From contig OY970283.1 in assembly GCA_963715995.1 (NCBI GenBank), positions 1,550,001 through 1,614,000 on the forward strand: 64,000 nt of DNA, given 5' to 3'. Both the position numbers and the translations under genes were made by a program. This DNA comes from DATBDN01 sp963715995. Its GTDB lineage: Bacteria > Actinomycetota > Thermoleophilia > Solirubrobacterales > Thermoleophilaceae. Below the pieces are notes generated by a model. It was not told the origin of the DNA. It was given only the letters and a program-made list of their open reading frames with translations, and made no database searches. Position 1 is the first letter of the stretch, and each line of letters starts with the position of its first letter. Below, one piece after another: positions 7,406 to 18,087 of the stretch.

Positions 7406-8122
7406 GTGAAGCTCTGCGTCCTGCACCACCTCGACAAGCCGTTCCTCGGCGGTGCCGCCCGGCCGCTCCAGGAGGCCGGGCTCGAGCTCGACGAGCGCGA
7501 CCTGAAGCACGGCGATCCACTGCCGGAGGCCGGCGAGGCGGACGCGATCCTGAGCCTGGGCGGCGACCAGTCGGTGCGCGAGCTCGCGCGCTACGACTAC
7601 CTGGCGGACGAGGCCGGGCTGCTGCGCTCCGAGGCCGAGCGCGGCGTGCCGATCCTCGGCGTGTGCCTCGGCGGACAGCTGCTGGCGCACGCGCTCGGCG
7701 GCTCGGTCGAGCGCCTGGAGGTACGGATGGTCGAGTGGTCCGAGGTCCACCCGCTTCCAGCCGCTGTGGGCGACCCGGTCGTTGGCCGGCTGCCCGATCC
7801 CGTGCTCGCGCTGCACTGGAACGAGGACGGCTTCACGCCGCCGCCCGGTGCCGTCGAGCTGCTCTCACGCGCGGGCGGCGGCGGCGAAGCGTTCCGCTGG
7901 CGCGATCACGTGTGGGGGATTCAGTTCCACCCCGAGGCAGACGCCGGCGCCCTCGAGGGCTGGTACTCGGACGTCGACTGGCTTGCCGAGGCCGGGGTCG
8001 AGGAGGCGGCTGCCCGGGAGGCGGATCGGCTCCACCTTCCCGGGCAGGTCGCGACGGCTCAGGAGATCTTCGGCGGCTTCGCCGAGTTCGTCAGCAGCCG
8101 GTCTCCAGCGCGACCGCGCTGA
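7406..8122 (+). CDS. class I glutamine amidotransferase (GMP-synthase-like GATase)
   Basis: 238 residues; a stand-alone glutaminase domain that releases ammonia from glutamine or a related gamma-glutamyl compound. The triad is complete: nucleophile Cys87 in ILGVCLGGQLLAHALGG, and His175/Glu177 in QFHPEAD. SLGGDQSVRE near residue 50 fits the substrate-loop region. The GTG at 7406 directly follows the SDR stop (7405), indicating an operon. Proteins of this kind include gamma-glutamyl hydrolases of catabolic pathways as well as synthase subunits; no synthase partner is adjacent. The last 32 bases overlap the convergent MFS gene. Confidence 0.85.
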   Translation: MKLCVLHHLDKPFLGGAARPLQEAGLELDERDLKHGDPLPEAGEADAILSLGGDQSVRELARYDYLADEAGLLRSEAERGVPILGVCLGGQLLAHALGGSVERLEVRMVEWSEVHPLPAAVGDPVVGRLPDPVLALHWNEDGFTPPPGAVELLSRAGGGGEAFRWRDHVWGIQFHPEADAGALEGWYSDVDWLAEAGVEEAAAREADRLHLPGQVATAQEIFGGFAEFVSSRSPARPR

Positions 8123-9527
8123 CATCCGCCGACCCTGACGAGTCGCGCCGGGCGGCGACCAGCGGCCGGATCAGGTACGCGGCGGCGATGGCGCCAACGA
8201 TCGCGAGGGCGGCACCCGCGGCAAGCGCGTCGTGGAGACCGTTGACGTAGCTGGCCTTGTCGCCGTGTGCGAGCGCGGCCGTCGGGATCATCGCGCCGAG
8301 CGCTGCCACGCCCACCGCGATGCCCGCCTGGCGGAACGTGTCGTTCACGCCGGCGGCGAGGCCGCTCTGGTGCTCGGACACCGAACCGAGGGCGACGGCG
8401 ATGACCGACGGGTTGAACATGCCGGTGCCGATCATCGCGACGAGCATGCCCGGCTCGACCGCGAGCCAGCTCGAGCCGGTGCCGAGCGTGGTCATCAACA
8501 GCAGCCCGGTGCCCACCAGGGCAAGGCCGCCGCTGACCATGGCCCGGTGGCTGACGCGCTCGGACAGGCTGGCGGTGGCGCCGGAGACGACCGCGTTCAG
8601 CAGCGTGCCGGGGACGTAGACGAGCCCGGCCTCGATCGCGCTCAGGCCCAGCACCTGCTGCATGTAGATCGTCGCGTAGATGTAGACCGCGAACAGCGAT
8701 CCGGAGATGGCGAAGGCAGCGATCTGCGCGCCCGCGAACGACGGCACGCGGAACAGGCCGAGCGGCAGCATCGGGTCCTTGACGCGGCGCTCGACGGCGG
8801 CGAAGACGGGCAGCAGCACGGCTGCACCGGTCAGCTCGGCGACGATCTCGGTCGAGCCCCAGCCGACGTCGTTGCCGCGCAGCAGCGCGAGCGTGAGCAG
8901 GAACAGGCCGGCGCTGAGCAGCGCCTGACCGGCCCAGTCGATCCGCCGCGGCTGCGGATCGCGCGACTCGCGCACGTAGCGGCGCGTGATGGCCAGCGCG
9001 GCGATGCCGATCGGCAGATTGATGACGAAGATCGAGCGCCAGCCGAAGCCGCTCGTGAGCGCGCCGCCGACCAGCGGGCCGAACGCGAACGAGCCCGCGA
9101 TCGTCGCGCCGTAGACCGCAAGAGCCTTCGCCCGCTCCTGCGCCTGCGGGAACTCGTGCGCGAGCAGCGCCATCGAGGTGGCGAACATGGCCGCGGCGCC
9201 CAGGCCCTGAACTGCGCGGATGATGTTCAGCATCGTGATGTCGGTGGCAGCGGCGGCCGCGCCGGAGGCGATCGTGAAGACCACCATTCCGGCCGCGAAC
9301 ACGCGCCGGCGGCCGATCCGGTCGGCGAGCGAGCCGGTGGTGAGCACCACGGCGGCGAGCGCGAGGGTGTAGGCGTCGACGACCCACTTGAGGCCGCCGA
9401 GGCCCGTGTGGAGGTCGCGCCCCATGTCGGTGATCGCGGTGTTCACGACCGCGATGTCGAGCATGAGCATTGCGGTCGCGAGTGACACGACCGCCAAGGT
9501 CCAATTGCGATGCTTGCTGGCTGTCAT
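8091..9527 (-). CDS. MFS transporter, DHA2 / EmrB-QacA type drug exporter
   Basis: Proton-driven inner-membrane exporter of 478 residues with about 14 hydrophobic segments, the DHA2 pattern. Seen: the first-helix motif MLMLDIAVVNTAITDMGRDL (the D1 motif of this family, here with LDIAVVNTA), the motif A loop GSLADRIGRRRVF (about residue 75), and motif C-like GPLVGGALTSGFGWRSIF. The ATG at 9527 is preferred over TTG 9536 because TAGCTT lies 7 bases upstream. Substrate unknown. It is divergent from the DUF202 gene, and its 3' end overlaps the amidotransferase gene by 32 bases. Confidence 0.9.
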   Translation of the reverse strand: MTASKHRNWTLAVVSLATAMLMLDIAVVNTAITDMGRDLHTGLGGLKWVVDAYTLALAAVVLTTGSLADRIGRRRVFAAGMVVFTIASGAAAAATDITMLNIIRAVQGLGAAAMFATSMALLAHEFPQAQERAKALAVYGATIAGSFAFGPLVGGALTSGFGWRSIFVINLPIGIAALAITRRYVRESRDPQPRRIDWAGQALLSAGLFLLTLALLRGNDVGWGSTEIVAELTGAAVLLPVFAAVERRVKDPMLPLGLFRVPSFAGAQIAAFAISGSLFAVYIYATIYMQQVLGLSAIEAGLVYVPGTLLNAVVSGATASLSERVSHRAMVSGGLALVGTGLLLMTTLGTGSSWLAVEPGMLVAMIGTGMFNPSVIAVALGSVSEHQSGLAAGVNDTFRQAGIAVGVAALGAMIPTAALAHGDKASYVNGLHDALAAGAALAIVGAIAAAYLIRPLVAARRDSSGSADVSAVALETGC

Positions 9528-9608
9528 GGCATGCAAGCTATGACCGCGGGCGCGGGCCGTCGTCGGCCGTGGGGACGATTTCGCGTCCTCCCTGAGAAGG
9601 ACTGTTCA

Positions 9609-9944
9609 ATGCAGGCGGTGGAACAGCCCGACCCGCGCTTCACGCTCGCCAACGAGCGCACCTTCCTGGCCTGGACGCGCACGGCGTTGTCGTTCACGGC
9701 CGGCGGCCTGGCCATCGAGCAGCTGCTCGACACCAGCCACGCGGCGCGGCTGGCCATGGCGATCCCGCTGGTGCTGCTGGGTGGCTTCCTAGGCGTGACG
9801 GGCTACGTGCGCTGGCGGGTCTCGGAGGAGGCGATCGCGCGCGGGGACGCCGTTGCGCCCTCGCGCGTCCCGCGACTGGTGGCCGGGGCCTTCGTGCTGC
9901 TGACGGCCGGCGCGCTCGTGCTGGTCATCGCCTCCTCGCGCTAG
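9609..9944 (+). CDS. DUF202 (YidH-type) small membrane protein
   Basis: 111 residues, inner membrane. Seen: the family opening DPRFTLANERTFLAWTRTALSFTAGG followed by three hydrophobic helices (about residues 30-48, 57-75 and 90-109), where the NERTFLAWTRT motif is diagnostic of DUF202. Function is unknown in the family. The ATG at 9609 is chosen because GAGAAGG stands about 10 bases before it and because the family motif starts soon after; earlier starts add an unrelated Arg-rich head. It is divergent from the MFS exporter with 81 bases between them. Confidence 0.85.
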   Translation: MQAVEQPDPRFTLANERTFLAWTRTALSFTAGGLAIEQLLDTSHAARLAMAIPLVLLGGFLGVTGYVRWRVSEEAIARGDAVAPSRVPRLVAGAFVLLTAGALVLVIASSR

Positions 9945-9994
9945 GCCGGGCAGCCCGCCGCACCCAAAAGGTCGACGGTCGCCACCGGTCTGGG

Positions 9995-10000
9995 TACCCT
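9995..10000 (+). promoter_or_regulatory. -10-like hexamer TACCCT for the kinase operon
   Basis: TACCCT 36 bases before the TTG start of the CHASE3 kinase gene; a GGCGCC...GGCGCC inverted repeat lies in the implied leader. Confidence 0.35.
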
Positions 10001-10036
10001 GGCCGCAAGGCGCCGGGACGGCGCCCAACTGGACTC

Positions 10037-11566
10037 TTGCGACGTCGGATCTCCAAGCGAATCACCGCCCGGATGGCGCTGGTCGGTGGCCTCATGGCGC
10101 TCCTCCTGGGTGCTGCCTTCGTGCTGCTCGTGTTCGCCGTCGCGGGCCAGCGCGACGCCGGCAAGCTCGCGCTGCGCTCTCAGGAGGCGATCACGGCGGG
10201 GACCGAGCTCGAGAAGACGGTGATCAGCCTCGAGAACGGGCTGCGCGGCTACGTGGCGAGCGGGCGCGAGCGCCAGCTGGATCCCTGGAAGGCGGGGCTG
10301 AAGGTCTATCCGCGCCAGGTCCGCGAGCTCGAGTCGCTCGTGTCGGATGTCCCGTCGCAGCAGGCGCGCGTGCAGCTGATCAAGGGCCAGATCGACGACT
10401 ACGTGAACCTCTGGGCAACGCCCCTGCTCGGGCTGGCGCGCCAGCGGCTGGCGGTGGCCCAGAGCGTGGCGATCAACGGGACCGGGCGCGTGCGCATCGA
10501 CCAGCTGCGCAGCAGCTTCGCGAAGCTGTTCGCCCAGGAGCAGTCGCTGGCCGTGAAGCGCGAGCACAGCGCCGAGCGGACCTCCAGCCGTGCCATCGCC
10601 GCGGGCTGGAGCGGCCTCGGCCTGCTCGTGCTGCTGGCGCTCGCGGCCACGTTCTACCTGCGGCGCTGGGTCCTGCGGCCGGTGCTCACCGTCGCGCAGG
10701 CAAGCCGCCGGCTTGCCGAGGGCAACATGTCGGCGCGCGTCCCACCGCTGCGCGACGACGAGCTGGGCGACCTCGCGCGTGCCTTCAACTCGATGGCCGA
10801 CTCGCTGGAGCGCAGCTCCGAGGCGCTTGCCGATCGCTCGCGCGAGCTCGAGCGCTCGAACCGCGAGCTAGAGCAGTTCGCCTCGGTCACCTCGCACGAC
10901 CTCCAGGCGCCACTCGCGACGATCTCGATGTACGCGCAGCTGCTCGAGCAGCGCCACGCTGAGGAGCTGAACGGCGGCAAGCAGCTGGTCGACGGCATCA
11001 ACGCCGCGACGGTGAAGGCGCGCACGCTCATCCGCGACCTGCTCGAGTACTCGCGCGCCGGCCGCGGCGAGCTGCTGAGCGAGCCGATCGAGATGAAGGA
11101 CGTCGCGGGCGAGGCGCTCGAGATGCTCGCGGGCCCGATCGCCGAGGCGCGCGCGAGCGTGCACGTCGACGATCTGCCGGTGATCCTGGGTGACCCGCGC
11201 AAGCTGCGGCAGGTCTTCCTGAACCTCATCGGCAACGCGATCAAGTTCACCCAGGACGCGCCGGTCGTGCGCCTGACCGCCGAGGTACAGGGCAGCGTTG
11301 CCATCTTCGCCGTGTCCGACAATGGCATCGGCATGGATCCCAAGCAGGCCGAGCGCATCTTCCAGCCGTTCCACCGCCTCCACGGCGAGGAGGACTACCC
11401 GGGCACGGGCATCGGCCTGGCGGTCTGCGAGCGGATCGTGGAGCAGCACGGCGGCCGGATCTGGGCGCAGAGCATTCCGGGGGAGGGCAGCACGTTCCAC
11501 TTCACGCTCCCGGTCGCCGGGCGCAAGCGCTCGAGCGTGGCCAGCTTCGACGGAGCCGACCTCTAG
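10037..11566 (+). CDS. sensor histidine kinase with CHASE3 and HAMP domains
   Basis: 509-residue membrane sensor kinase. Order: basic N-terminus, TM1 (about 13-36), an extracytoplasmic helical CHASE3-like sensor (about 40-185; ISLENGLRGYVASGRERQL is characteristic), TM2 (about 188-212), HAMP (about 213-268), HisKA with the phospho-acceptor His near 287 (SVTSHDLQAPLATI), and HATPase_c with the N box (LNLIGNAIKF), DNGIGMD and GTGIGLAVCERIVEQHGG. It belongs to the phytochrome-like HSHDLQAPL kinase class. The TTG start at 10037 gives MRRRISKRITARM, a normal positive-inside head. No response regulator follows: the stop TAG shares a base with the GTG of a substrate-binding lipoprotein gene, so the partner is probably elsewhere. 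Confidence 0.9.
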   Translation: MRRRISKRITARMALVGGLMALLLGAAFVLLVFAVAGQRDAGKLALRSQEAITAGTELEKTVISLENGLRGYVASGRERQLDPWKAGLKVYPRQVRELESLVSDVPSQQARVQLIKGQIDDYVNLWATPLLGLARQRLAVAQSVAINGTGRVRIDQLRSSFAKLFAQEQSLAVKREHSAERTSSRAIAAGWSGLGLLVLLALAATFYLRRWVLRPVLTVAQASRRLAEGNMSARVPPLRDDELGDLARAFNSMADSLERSSEALADRSRELERSNRELEQFASVTSHDLQAPLATISMYAQLLEQRHAEELNGGKQLVDGINAATVKARTLIRDLLEYSRAGRGELLSEPIEMKDVAGEALEMLAGPIAEARASVHVDDLPVILGDPRKLRQVFLNLIGNAIKFTQDAPVVRLTAEVQGSVAIFAVSDNGIGMDPKQAERIFQPFHRLHGEEDYPGTGIGLAVCERIVEQHGGRIWAQSIPGEGSTFHFTLPVAGRKRSSVASFDGADL

Positions 11567-12465
11567 TGCGCGCCCGCCTGCTCGCAGCGAGCGCGCTGGT
11601 GGCGCTCGTGGCGGCCGGCTGCGGCGGCGGCTCGGGCGCGGACAAGGGCACGGCCCTGCCGCTGATCACGATCGGGACCAAGAACTTCACCGAGCAGTAC
11701 ATCCTCGGCGAGCTCTACGCGCGAACCCTGCGCAAGGCTGGCTTCCGGGTGGTGCTGAAGAGCGACATCGGCAGCTCCGAGATCATCGACAAGGCGCTCA
11801 CGGGCGGCAGCCTCGACATGTACCCGGAGTACACGGGAGTGCTGCTCTCGGAAATCGCGGGCGACCGCCGCCGCCCGCGAACAGCCACGAGCGCCTACGC
11901 GCGCGCAAAGGCGTTCGAGGAGCGGCGCGGATTCACGCTGCTCGCGTCGACGCCGTTCAGCGACTCGAACGCGCTCGCCGTACTCCCGCCGTTTGCCGGC
12001 CGCAACCACCTGCGCGCGATCTCGGACCTTGGCCGGCTCCCTGGCGTTCGCATCGGCGCGCTGCCGGAGTTCCAGGCCCGCTTCGAGGGCTCGGTCGGGC
12101 TGCGCTCGGTCTATGGGATGAGGCGCTTCCGCTTCGTGCCGCTCCAGTTCGCTGCCCGCTATCCCAGCCTCGACCGCGGCAAGGTCGACGTCCTTGCGGT
12201 GTTCACGACCGAGGGGCAGCTGTCGGGGTCGAAGTACCGCGTGCTGGCGGACCGCCGCAACCTGTTCGCGTTCCAGAACCTGGCGCCGGTGATCAGGCGC
12301 GATCTGGTGCGCAAGTACGGGACCAGGCTGACCGGGCCGCTCGATGCGCTCAGCCGACGTCTGACCACGGACATCATGCGGCGGATGAACGCGGCGGTCG
12401 ACCTGAAGGGCGAGAAACCCGCCGCGGTTGCCGACCGATTCATCCAGAGCGGGTCCACTGGCTGA
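11566..12465 (+). CDS. glycine betaine/choline-type ABC substrate-binding lipoprotein (OpuAC-like), orphan
   Basis: 299-residue extracytoplasmic binding protein. A lipoprotein signal is visible (LLAASALVALVAAGC, lipid-anchored Cys19 followed by GGGSG linker), then the OpuAC/OsmF-like fold: ITIGTKNFTEQYILGELYA, GSLDMYPEYTGVLL and DVLAVFTTEGQL are classic for the betaine/choline/carnitine binding family. Ligand residues cannot be assigned safely. The gene starts one base before the kinase stop ends (TAGTG). What is odd is that no permease or ATPase gene is near: it lies between a sensor kinase and a STAS protein, so it may present a ligand to the kinase rather than to a transporter. Confidence 0.85.
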   Translation: MRARLLAASALVALVAAGCGGGSGADKGTALPLITIGTKNFTEQYILGELYARTLRKAGFRVVLKSDIGSSEIIDKALTGGSLDMYPEYTGVLLSEIAGDRRRPRTATSAYARAKAFEERRGFTLLASTPFSDSNALAVLPPFAGRNHLRAISDLGRLPGVRIGALPEFQARFEGSVGLRSVYGMRRFRFVPLQFAARYPSLDRGKVDVLAVFTTEGQLSGSKYRVLADRRNLFAFQNLAPVIRRDLVRKYGTRLTGPLDALSRRLTTDIMRRMNAAVDLKGEKPAAVADRFIQSGSTG

Positions 12466-12508
12466 CCCTGAGGCAACCGAACGGGGTGCGCGCACGTACC
12501 TAACGGGG

Positions 12509-12898
12509 ATGCCGAAAGTGTCAACAAGTGCAAGGATGGGCGGCGGACTCTTGCCCGCTCCAGGCAACTTCGACGTGGCCACCGAGCGCCTTGGCCCGGC
12601 ACTGGTGGTGGCACCAAGAGGCGAGATCGACCTCGCCACGGTCGACCTCGTCCGCGAGGCCGTCGAGCGCGAGCTGCAGACCGGCGACGATCTGGTGATC
12701 GACTTCCGCGGCGTCGGCTTCATGGACACTTCCGGGCTGCGTTACGTGCTCCAGCTGCACGACGAGGCTCGCCGCGATGGGTTCGATCTGCGATTGGTGC
12801 GGGGCCCTGGCGCGGTGCAGCGTGTGTTCGAGGTCTCCGGGCTCGATGCGCGACTTCCGTTCGTGGACGACCCCGCCGAGCAGCCGCCCAGCGAGTGA
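12509..12898 (+). CDS. STAS-domain anti-anti-sigma factor (SpoIIAA/RsbV-like)
   Basis: 129 residues; cytoplasmic partner-switch protein that, when unphosphorylated, captures an anti-sigma kinase. Seen: VVAPRGEIDLATVDLV (strand and helix 1) and DFRGVGFMDTSGLRYV with the phosphorylatable Ser75 in DTSGL. The ATG at 12509 is one choice; ATG 12536 is also possible as the first 20 residues are not conserved. The stop overlaps the next start (GTGA), so it is translated together with a SpoIIE phosphatase, its natural dephosphorylating enzyme. No anti-sigma kinase (RsbW-like) gene is adjacent. Confidence 0.88.
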   Translation: MPKVSTSARMGGGLLPAPGNFDVATERLGPALVVAPRGEIDLATVDLVREAVERELQTGDDLVIDFRGVGFMDTSGLRYVLQLHDEARRDGFDLRLVRGPGAVQRVFEVSGLDARLPFVDDPAEQPPSE

Positions 12899-14457
12899 AC
12901 GCCGGCGAGCGCCGCGCCGTCGTCTACGGCCTGGTCGTGACCGCCGGGTTCGTGGCAATCGACCTGGCGAGCAGCGGGGTGTCGATCTCCGGGTCCTATG
13001 GACTCGGCGCGATCGTGGCAGGCGTGCTCGCCGGCTTCCGGCCGGCGCTGGCCCTCGCGGTGCTTGCGGTGCTGCTTGCTGCTCTGAGCGGGGTCTGGAA
13101 TCACGACGTCGGCGACCTCGGCTACTTCCTGCGGCTGTTCGTCGCTTCGGCGGGCGGCCTGCTTGCGCTCGGCGCGGGGCGGCTGCGCGAGGAGAACGAG
13201 GGCGCGCTCGAGCGCGAGCAGCGCGCCGAGGGTGCGCAACGGCTGCTGAGCGACGCGGGCGCGGTGCTCGCGTCCTCGCTCGACTACGCGGGCACGATTC
13301 AGCGCGTGGCCGAGCTGGCGGTGACCGCGCTGGCCGACTGGTGCACGGTCACGATCCGAAATGGCGACGCGCTCGAGCACGTCGCCGCAGCGCACAAGTA
13401 CCCGGCGAAGGCCGAGCTGGCACGGTCCTATGCGCGGCACTGGCCGACCAGTGCCGACGCACCGACGATCAGCGCGGAGGTGCTGCGAACCGGCGCAGCG
13501 CGAGTGGTTCCCGAGCTCACCGACGCGATGCTCGATGCGCTCGGGCTCCCGGTCGCGCAGCGACAGGAGCTCGCGCTGCTCGGCGCCGATTCGATCATCG
13601 TGGTGCCGATGGCGACGGCCGAGCGCACGGTCGGCGTGCTCACGCTCGTGGCCGCCGAGTCGCAGCGGCGCTTCGGAGACGACGACCTCGAGCTGGCGCT
13701 GGAGCTCGGCCGCCGCGCCGCCACCGCGATCGAGAACTCGCGTCTCTACACCGAGCTCGAGCAGATTGCGACGACGCTCCAGGCCAGCCTGCTGCCGCCC
13801 GCGCTGCCCGAGGTGCCCGGCTGGCGCTTCGCCAGCCTCTACCTGCAGGCTGGCGCGCAGGCCCAGGTGGGCGGGGACTTCTACGACGTGTTCCCCACAG
13901 CCGCCGGCTGGATGGCGGTGATGGGCGACGTGGTTGGCCGCGGCCCGGCGGCGGCGTCGCTGACCGCGATGGGCCGCTACACGCTGCGCACGGCGGGCAG
14001 CCTGGTGGGGACTCCGACGATGGGCCTGGCGCGCCTGAACGACCACCTGCGCGCGCGCGGCGACACGGCCCTTTGCACGGCTGTCGTCGTGCTGCTGCGC
14101 GAAGGCTCGGACGAGGCGAGCCTTGTCTGCGCCGGGCACCCGCTGCCGTACCTGATCCGCGACGGCCAGGTGCAGGCGGTCGGGCGCACCGGCCCGCTGC
14201 TGGGTGCTTTCGACCACGGGCAGTGGCTGCCCGAGACGCTCGACATGCGCACCGGCGACGTGCTGGTGCTCTACACCGACGGCGTGCTCGACGCCGGCGG
14301 CTCCGGCGAGCGCTTCGGCGAGGCGCGGCTCGTGGACGCGCTCGCGGGCACCGGCAGCGCGGATGATGCGGTCGCGCGCATCCACGCGGCGCTCGTGGAG
14401 TTCGCCGGCGACGAGCAGGATGACGACACCGCCGTCCTCGCCCTCCAGAAACTCTAG
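12895..14457 (+). CDS. membrane-anchored GAF / SpoIIE-type PP2C phosphatase
   Basis: 520 residues. Order: 3-4 hydrophobic segments in the first ~95 residues, a short coiled linker (LREENEGALEREQRAEG), a GAF sensor domain (about 115-285), then the SpoIIE/PP2C phosphatase (about 300-520). The metal-binding aspartates are present: GGDFYDVF (~324-331), GDVVGRG (~343-349), TDGVLDAGG (~461-469) and DDDTAVL near the end. It should dephosphorylate a STAS protein, most likely the one encoded immediately upstream and coupled by a GTGA overlap. The membrane part plus GAF make it both a possible envelope and small-molecule sensor. The gene is the last of the kinase/lipoprotein/STAS row. Confidence 0.9.
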   Translation: MNAGERRAVVYGLVVTAGFVAIDLASSGVSISGSYGLGAIVAGVLAGFRPALALAVLAVLLAALSGVWNHDVGDLGYFLRLFVASAGGLLALGAGRLREENEGALEREQRAEGAQRLLSDAGAVLASSLDYAGTIQRVAELAVTALADWCTVTIRNGDALEHVAAAHKYPAKAELARSYARHWPTSADAPTISAEVLRTGAARVVPELTDAMLDALGLPVAQRQELALLGADSIIVVPMATAERTVGVLTLVAAESQRRFGDDDLELALELGRRAATAIENSRLYTELEQIATTLQASLLPPALPEVPGWRFASLYLQAGAQAQVGGDFYDVFPTAAGWMAVMGDVVGRGPAAASLTAMGRYTLRTAGSLVGTPTMGLARLNDHLRARGDTALCTAVVVLLREGSDEASLVCAGHPLPYLIRDGQVQAVGRTGPLLGAFDHGQWLPETLDMRTGDVLVLYTDGVLDAGGSGERFGEARLVDALAGTGSADDAVARIHAALVEFAGDEQDDDTAVLALQKL

Positions 14458-14462
14458 GCAGG

Positions 14463-14468
14463 TAGGCT
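14463..14468 (+). promoter_or_regulatory. -10-like hexamer TAGGCT, leadered type
   Basis: TAGGCT 30 bases before the GMC start, with a strong purine-rich ribosome-binding site (GAGAGGGGA, 14482-14490) in between. Confidence 0.4.
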
Positions 14469-14498
14469 GGCGCCGGAGAGCGAGAGGGGAATGTAACG

Positions 14499-16524
14499 AT
14501 GGAAGCTGCCGGCCTGACCGAAGCCCAGCGAGCAACGCTCCGGGCCTTCTGCGACACGATCGTCCCGAGCATTTCGCGGCCCGCCGACCCGGACGGCTTC
14601 TGGGCACGCAAGGCGAGCGACCTGGCGATCGACCAAGGCGTCGAGCAGGTGCTCGCGACGCTTCCGCCGACGAGCTTCAGGCCGGGCTCGGCCAGCTGCT
14701 CGACGCGCTCGGCGCAGCAGGGCTTCGAGCGGATGCCGTCGCAGCGCTCGCGCGAGCAGGTGCTCGCGCAACATGACGCTGGCCTCGACGCGAACGCTGC
14801 ACAGGGCATCTCGGCGCTGACCGGGATGACGCTCTTCCTCTACTACGGCGCCCCCGATCCGCAGACCGGCCAGAACCCGAACTGGAAGACGCTTCGGCTA
14901 TCCCGGCCCGGCGGTCCCGCCGCCGCAGGTCGGAGAAGGCGATCACGCCGATCGTGCCCGACGGCGACGAGCGGAGCTCGAGGCGGACGTGGTGATCGTC
15001 GGCTCGGGCGCGGGCGGCGGCGTGGTCGCCGGCACGCTCGCGCAGCAGGGCCTCAAGGTCGTGGTGCTCGAGGCCGCGGGCTACTTCAACGAGTCCGACT
15101 TCCAGCAGCTCGAGCTGGCCGCCTACCAGGAGATGTACTGGCGCGGCGGCCCGACGCCGACTGCGGACGGCAACCTCTCACTTCAGGCCGGCACGACGCT
15201 CGGCGGCGGCACGACCATCAACTGGACCAACTGCCTGCGCACGACCGGACTGGGTCCGCGAGCAGTGGGCGCACGGAAGCACGGCCTCGAGGGCGTCGAC
15301 GGGCCCGACTACGACGCGCCACCTCGACGCGGTGCTCGAGCCGGATCGGCGCGACCGATCAGGCCAGCGACCTGAACGGGCCGCAGCAGCGGATGCAGGC
15401 GGGCTGCGAGCAGCTCGGCTGGGACTTCAGGCACGGTCGTTCGCAACGCGGACGTCGAGAAGTACTCGCCCGAGGCGTCGGGCTACCTGGGCTTCGGCGA
15501 CCAGTCGGTGCGAAGAACTCCGCCGAGAAGACCTTGCTGCGCGACGCGTTCGAGAACGACGCCGACATCCTCGTGCGCACGCCGCGCCGAGCGGATCCTG
15601 GTCGAGGACGGCCGTGCCGCCGGCGTCGAGGCCCGCTATGAGCGATCCCGAGAGCGGCCGCAGCGCGCGCGTGGTCGTGCGTGCGCCGAACGTCGTGGTC
15701 GCCTGCGGCGCGCTCGAGTCGCCGGCGCTGCTTCTGCGCTCGCGGCATCGGCGGCCCGGCGGTCGGCGACTACCTGCGCCTGCACCCGGCGCTCGCGATC
15801 TTCGGCTCCTACGGCGACGACCAGCGCGCCTGGTGGGGCGCCCCGCACGCCGGGCTCTCGCACGAGTTCGACAACGTCGAGGACGGCTACGGCTTCCTGA
15901 TCGAGGGCGCGCAGTACACGACCGGGACTCGCCGGCTCGGCGCATGCCGTGGACCAACGGCGAGCGAGCACAAGGAGCTGATGGCGCGCTGTCAAGCACG
16001 GCGCCACTTTCATCATGCTGCTGCGCGACCGCGGGCACGGCCGGGTGGTGATCGACGCGAACGGCGAGGCGGTGCCGTTCTACGCGATCGACGGACCCGC
16101 TCGACCTGAAGCACCACGCGCCTTGCGATCGAGAAGATCATCCGCCTGCACGAGGCGGCGGGGGCCGATCAGATCATGTCGCTGGCGGGGGGCCTGCCGC
16201 TGTGGCGGCGCGGCGACGACCTCGAGCGCGTTCATCGAGCGCGCGCAGCGCGTGCCGCAGCGCGCGGGCGGGCAGCGCCTGTTCTCCGCGCACCAGATGG
16301 GCACTGCCGCATGGGCACGGACCCGCAGACGAGCGTGGCCGGCCCGTAGGGCGAGCTGCACGACGTGAAGGGCGTCTGGATCGGCGACGGCAGCGCGTTC
16401 CCGACGTCCTCGGGCACGAACCCGATGGTCTCGATCATGGCGCTCGCGCGCCGCACCGCTGAGGCGATCGCGGACGCTGCGGGCAAGCCGGTTTCCGAGC
16501 AAGCAGCACGACAGGAGTTGCGTG

Positions 16525-16544
<20 letters not shown>
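14499..16544 (+). pseudogene. GMC-family FAD alcohol oxidase/dehydrogenase, many frameshifts
   Basis: Flavoenzyme that oxidises alcohols; the arrangement resembles long-chain-alcohol oxidases with an N-terminal extension before the FAD fold. Pieces in different frames join into one protein: MEAAGLTEAQRATLRAFCD at the start, the FAD-binding VVIVGSGAGGGVVAGTLA (from about 14989), GTTLGGGTTINWTN, and the C-terminal HQMGTA...DGSAFPTSSGTNPMVSIM. At least ten single-base insertions or deletions plus an in-frame TAG (16347-16349) break it from about 14650 on. A paralogous or reference sequence is needed to restore it. TAGGCT (14463-14468) and a GAGAGGGGA site precede the ATG. The end overlaps the aldehyde dehydrogenase start. 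Whether the lesions are real decay or read errors is open; errors are favoured. Confidence 0.75.
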
Positions 16545-18006
<1,462 letters not shown>

Positions 18007-18087
18007 GGGGCCGCTGAGCCGCTCGTCGCGCCCGTTTTGCGGGCGGCTCGCTCACGCACGTATCCGTGCTGATTTTCCGGGCATGGC

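Noticed and set aside
11566..12465. An osmoprotectant ABC import operon.
   Set aside because: Only the binding protein is present; neighbours are a kinase, a STAS protein and a phosphatase, with no permease or ATPase gene.
16347..16349. In-frame TAG in the GMC gene as amber recoding (for example pyrrolysine).
   Set aside because: It stands in a block full of indels, GPYGEL is the expected reading (TAC to TAG), and nothing suggests recoding machinery.
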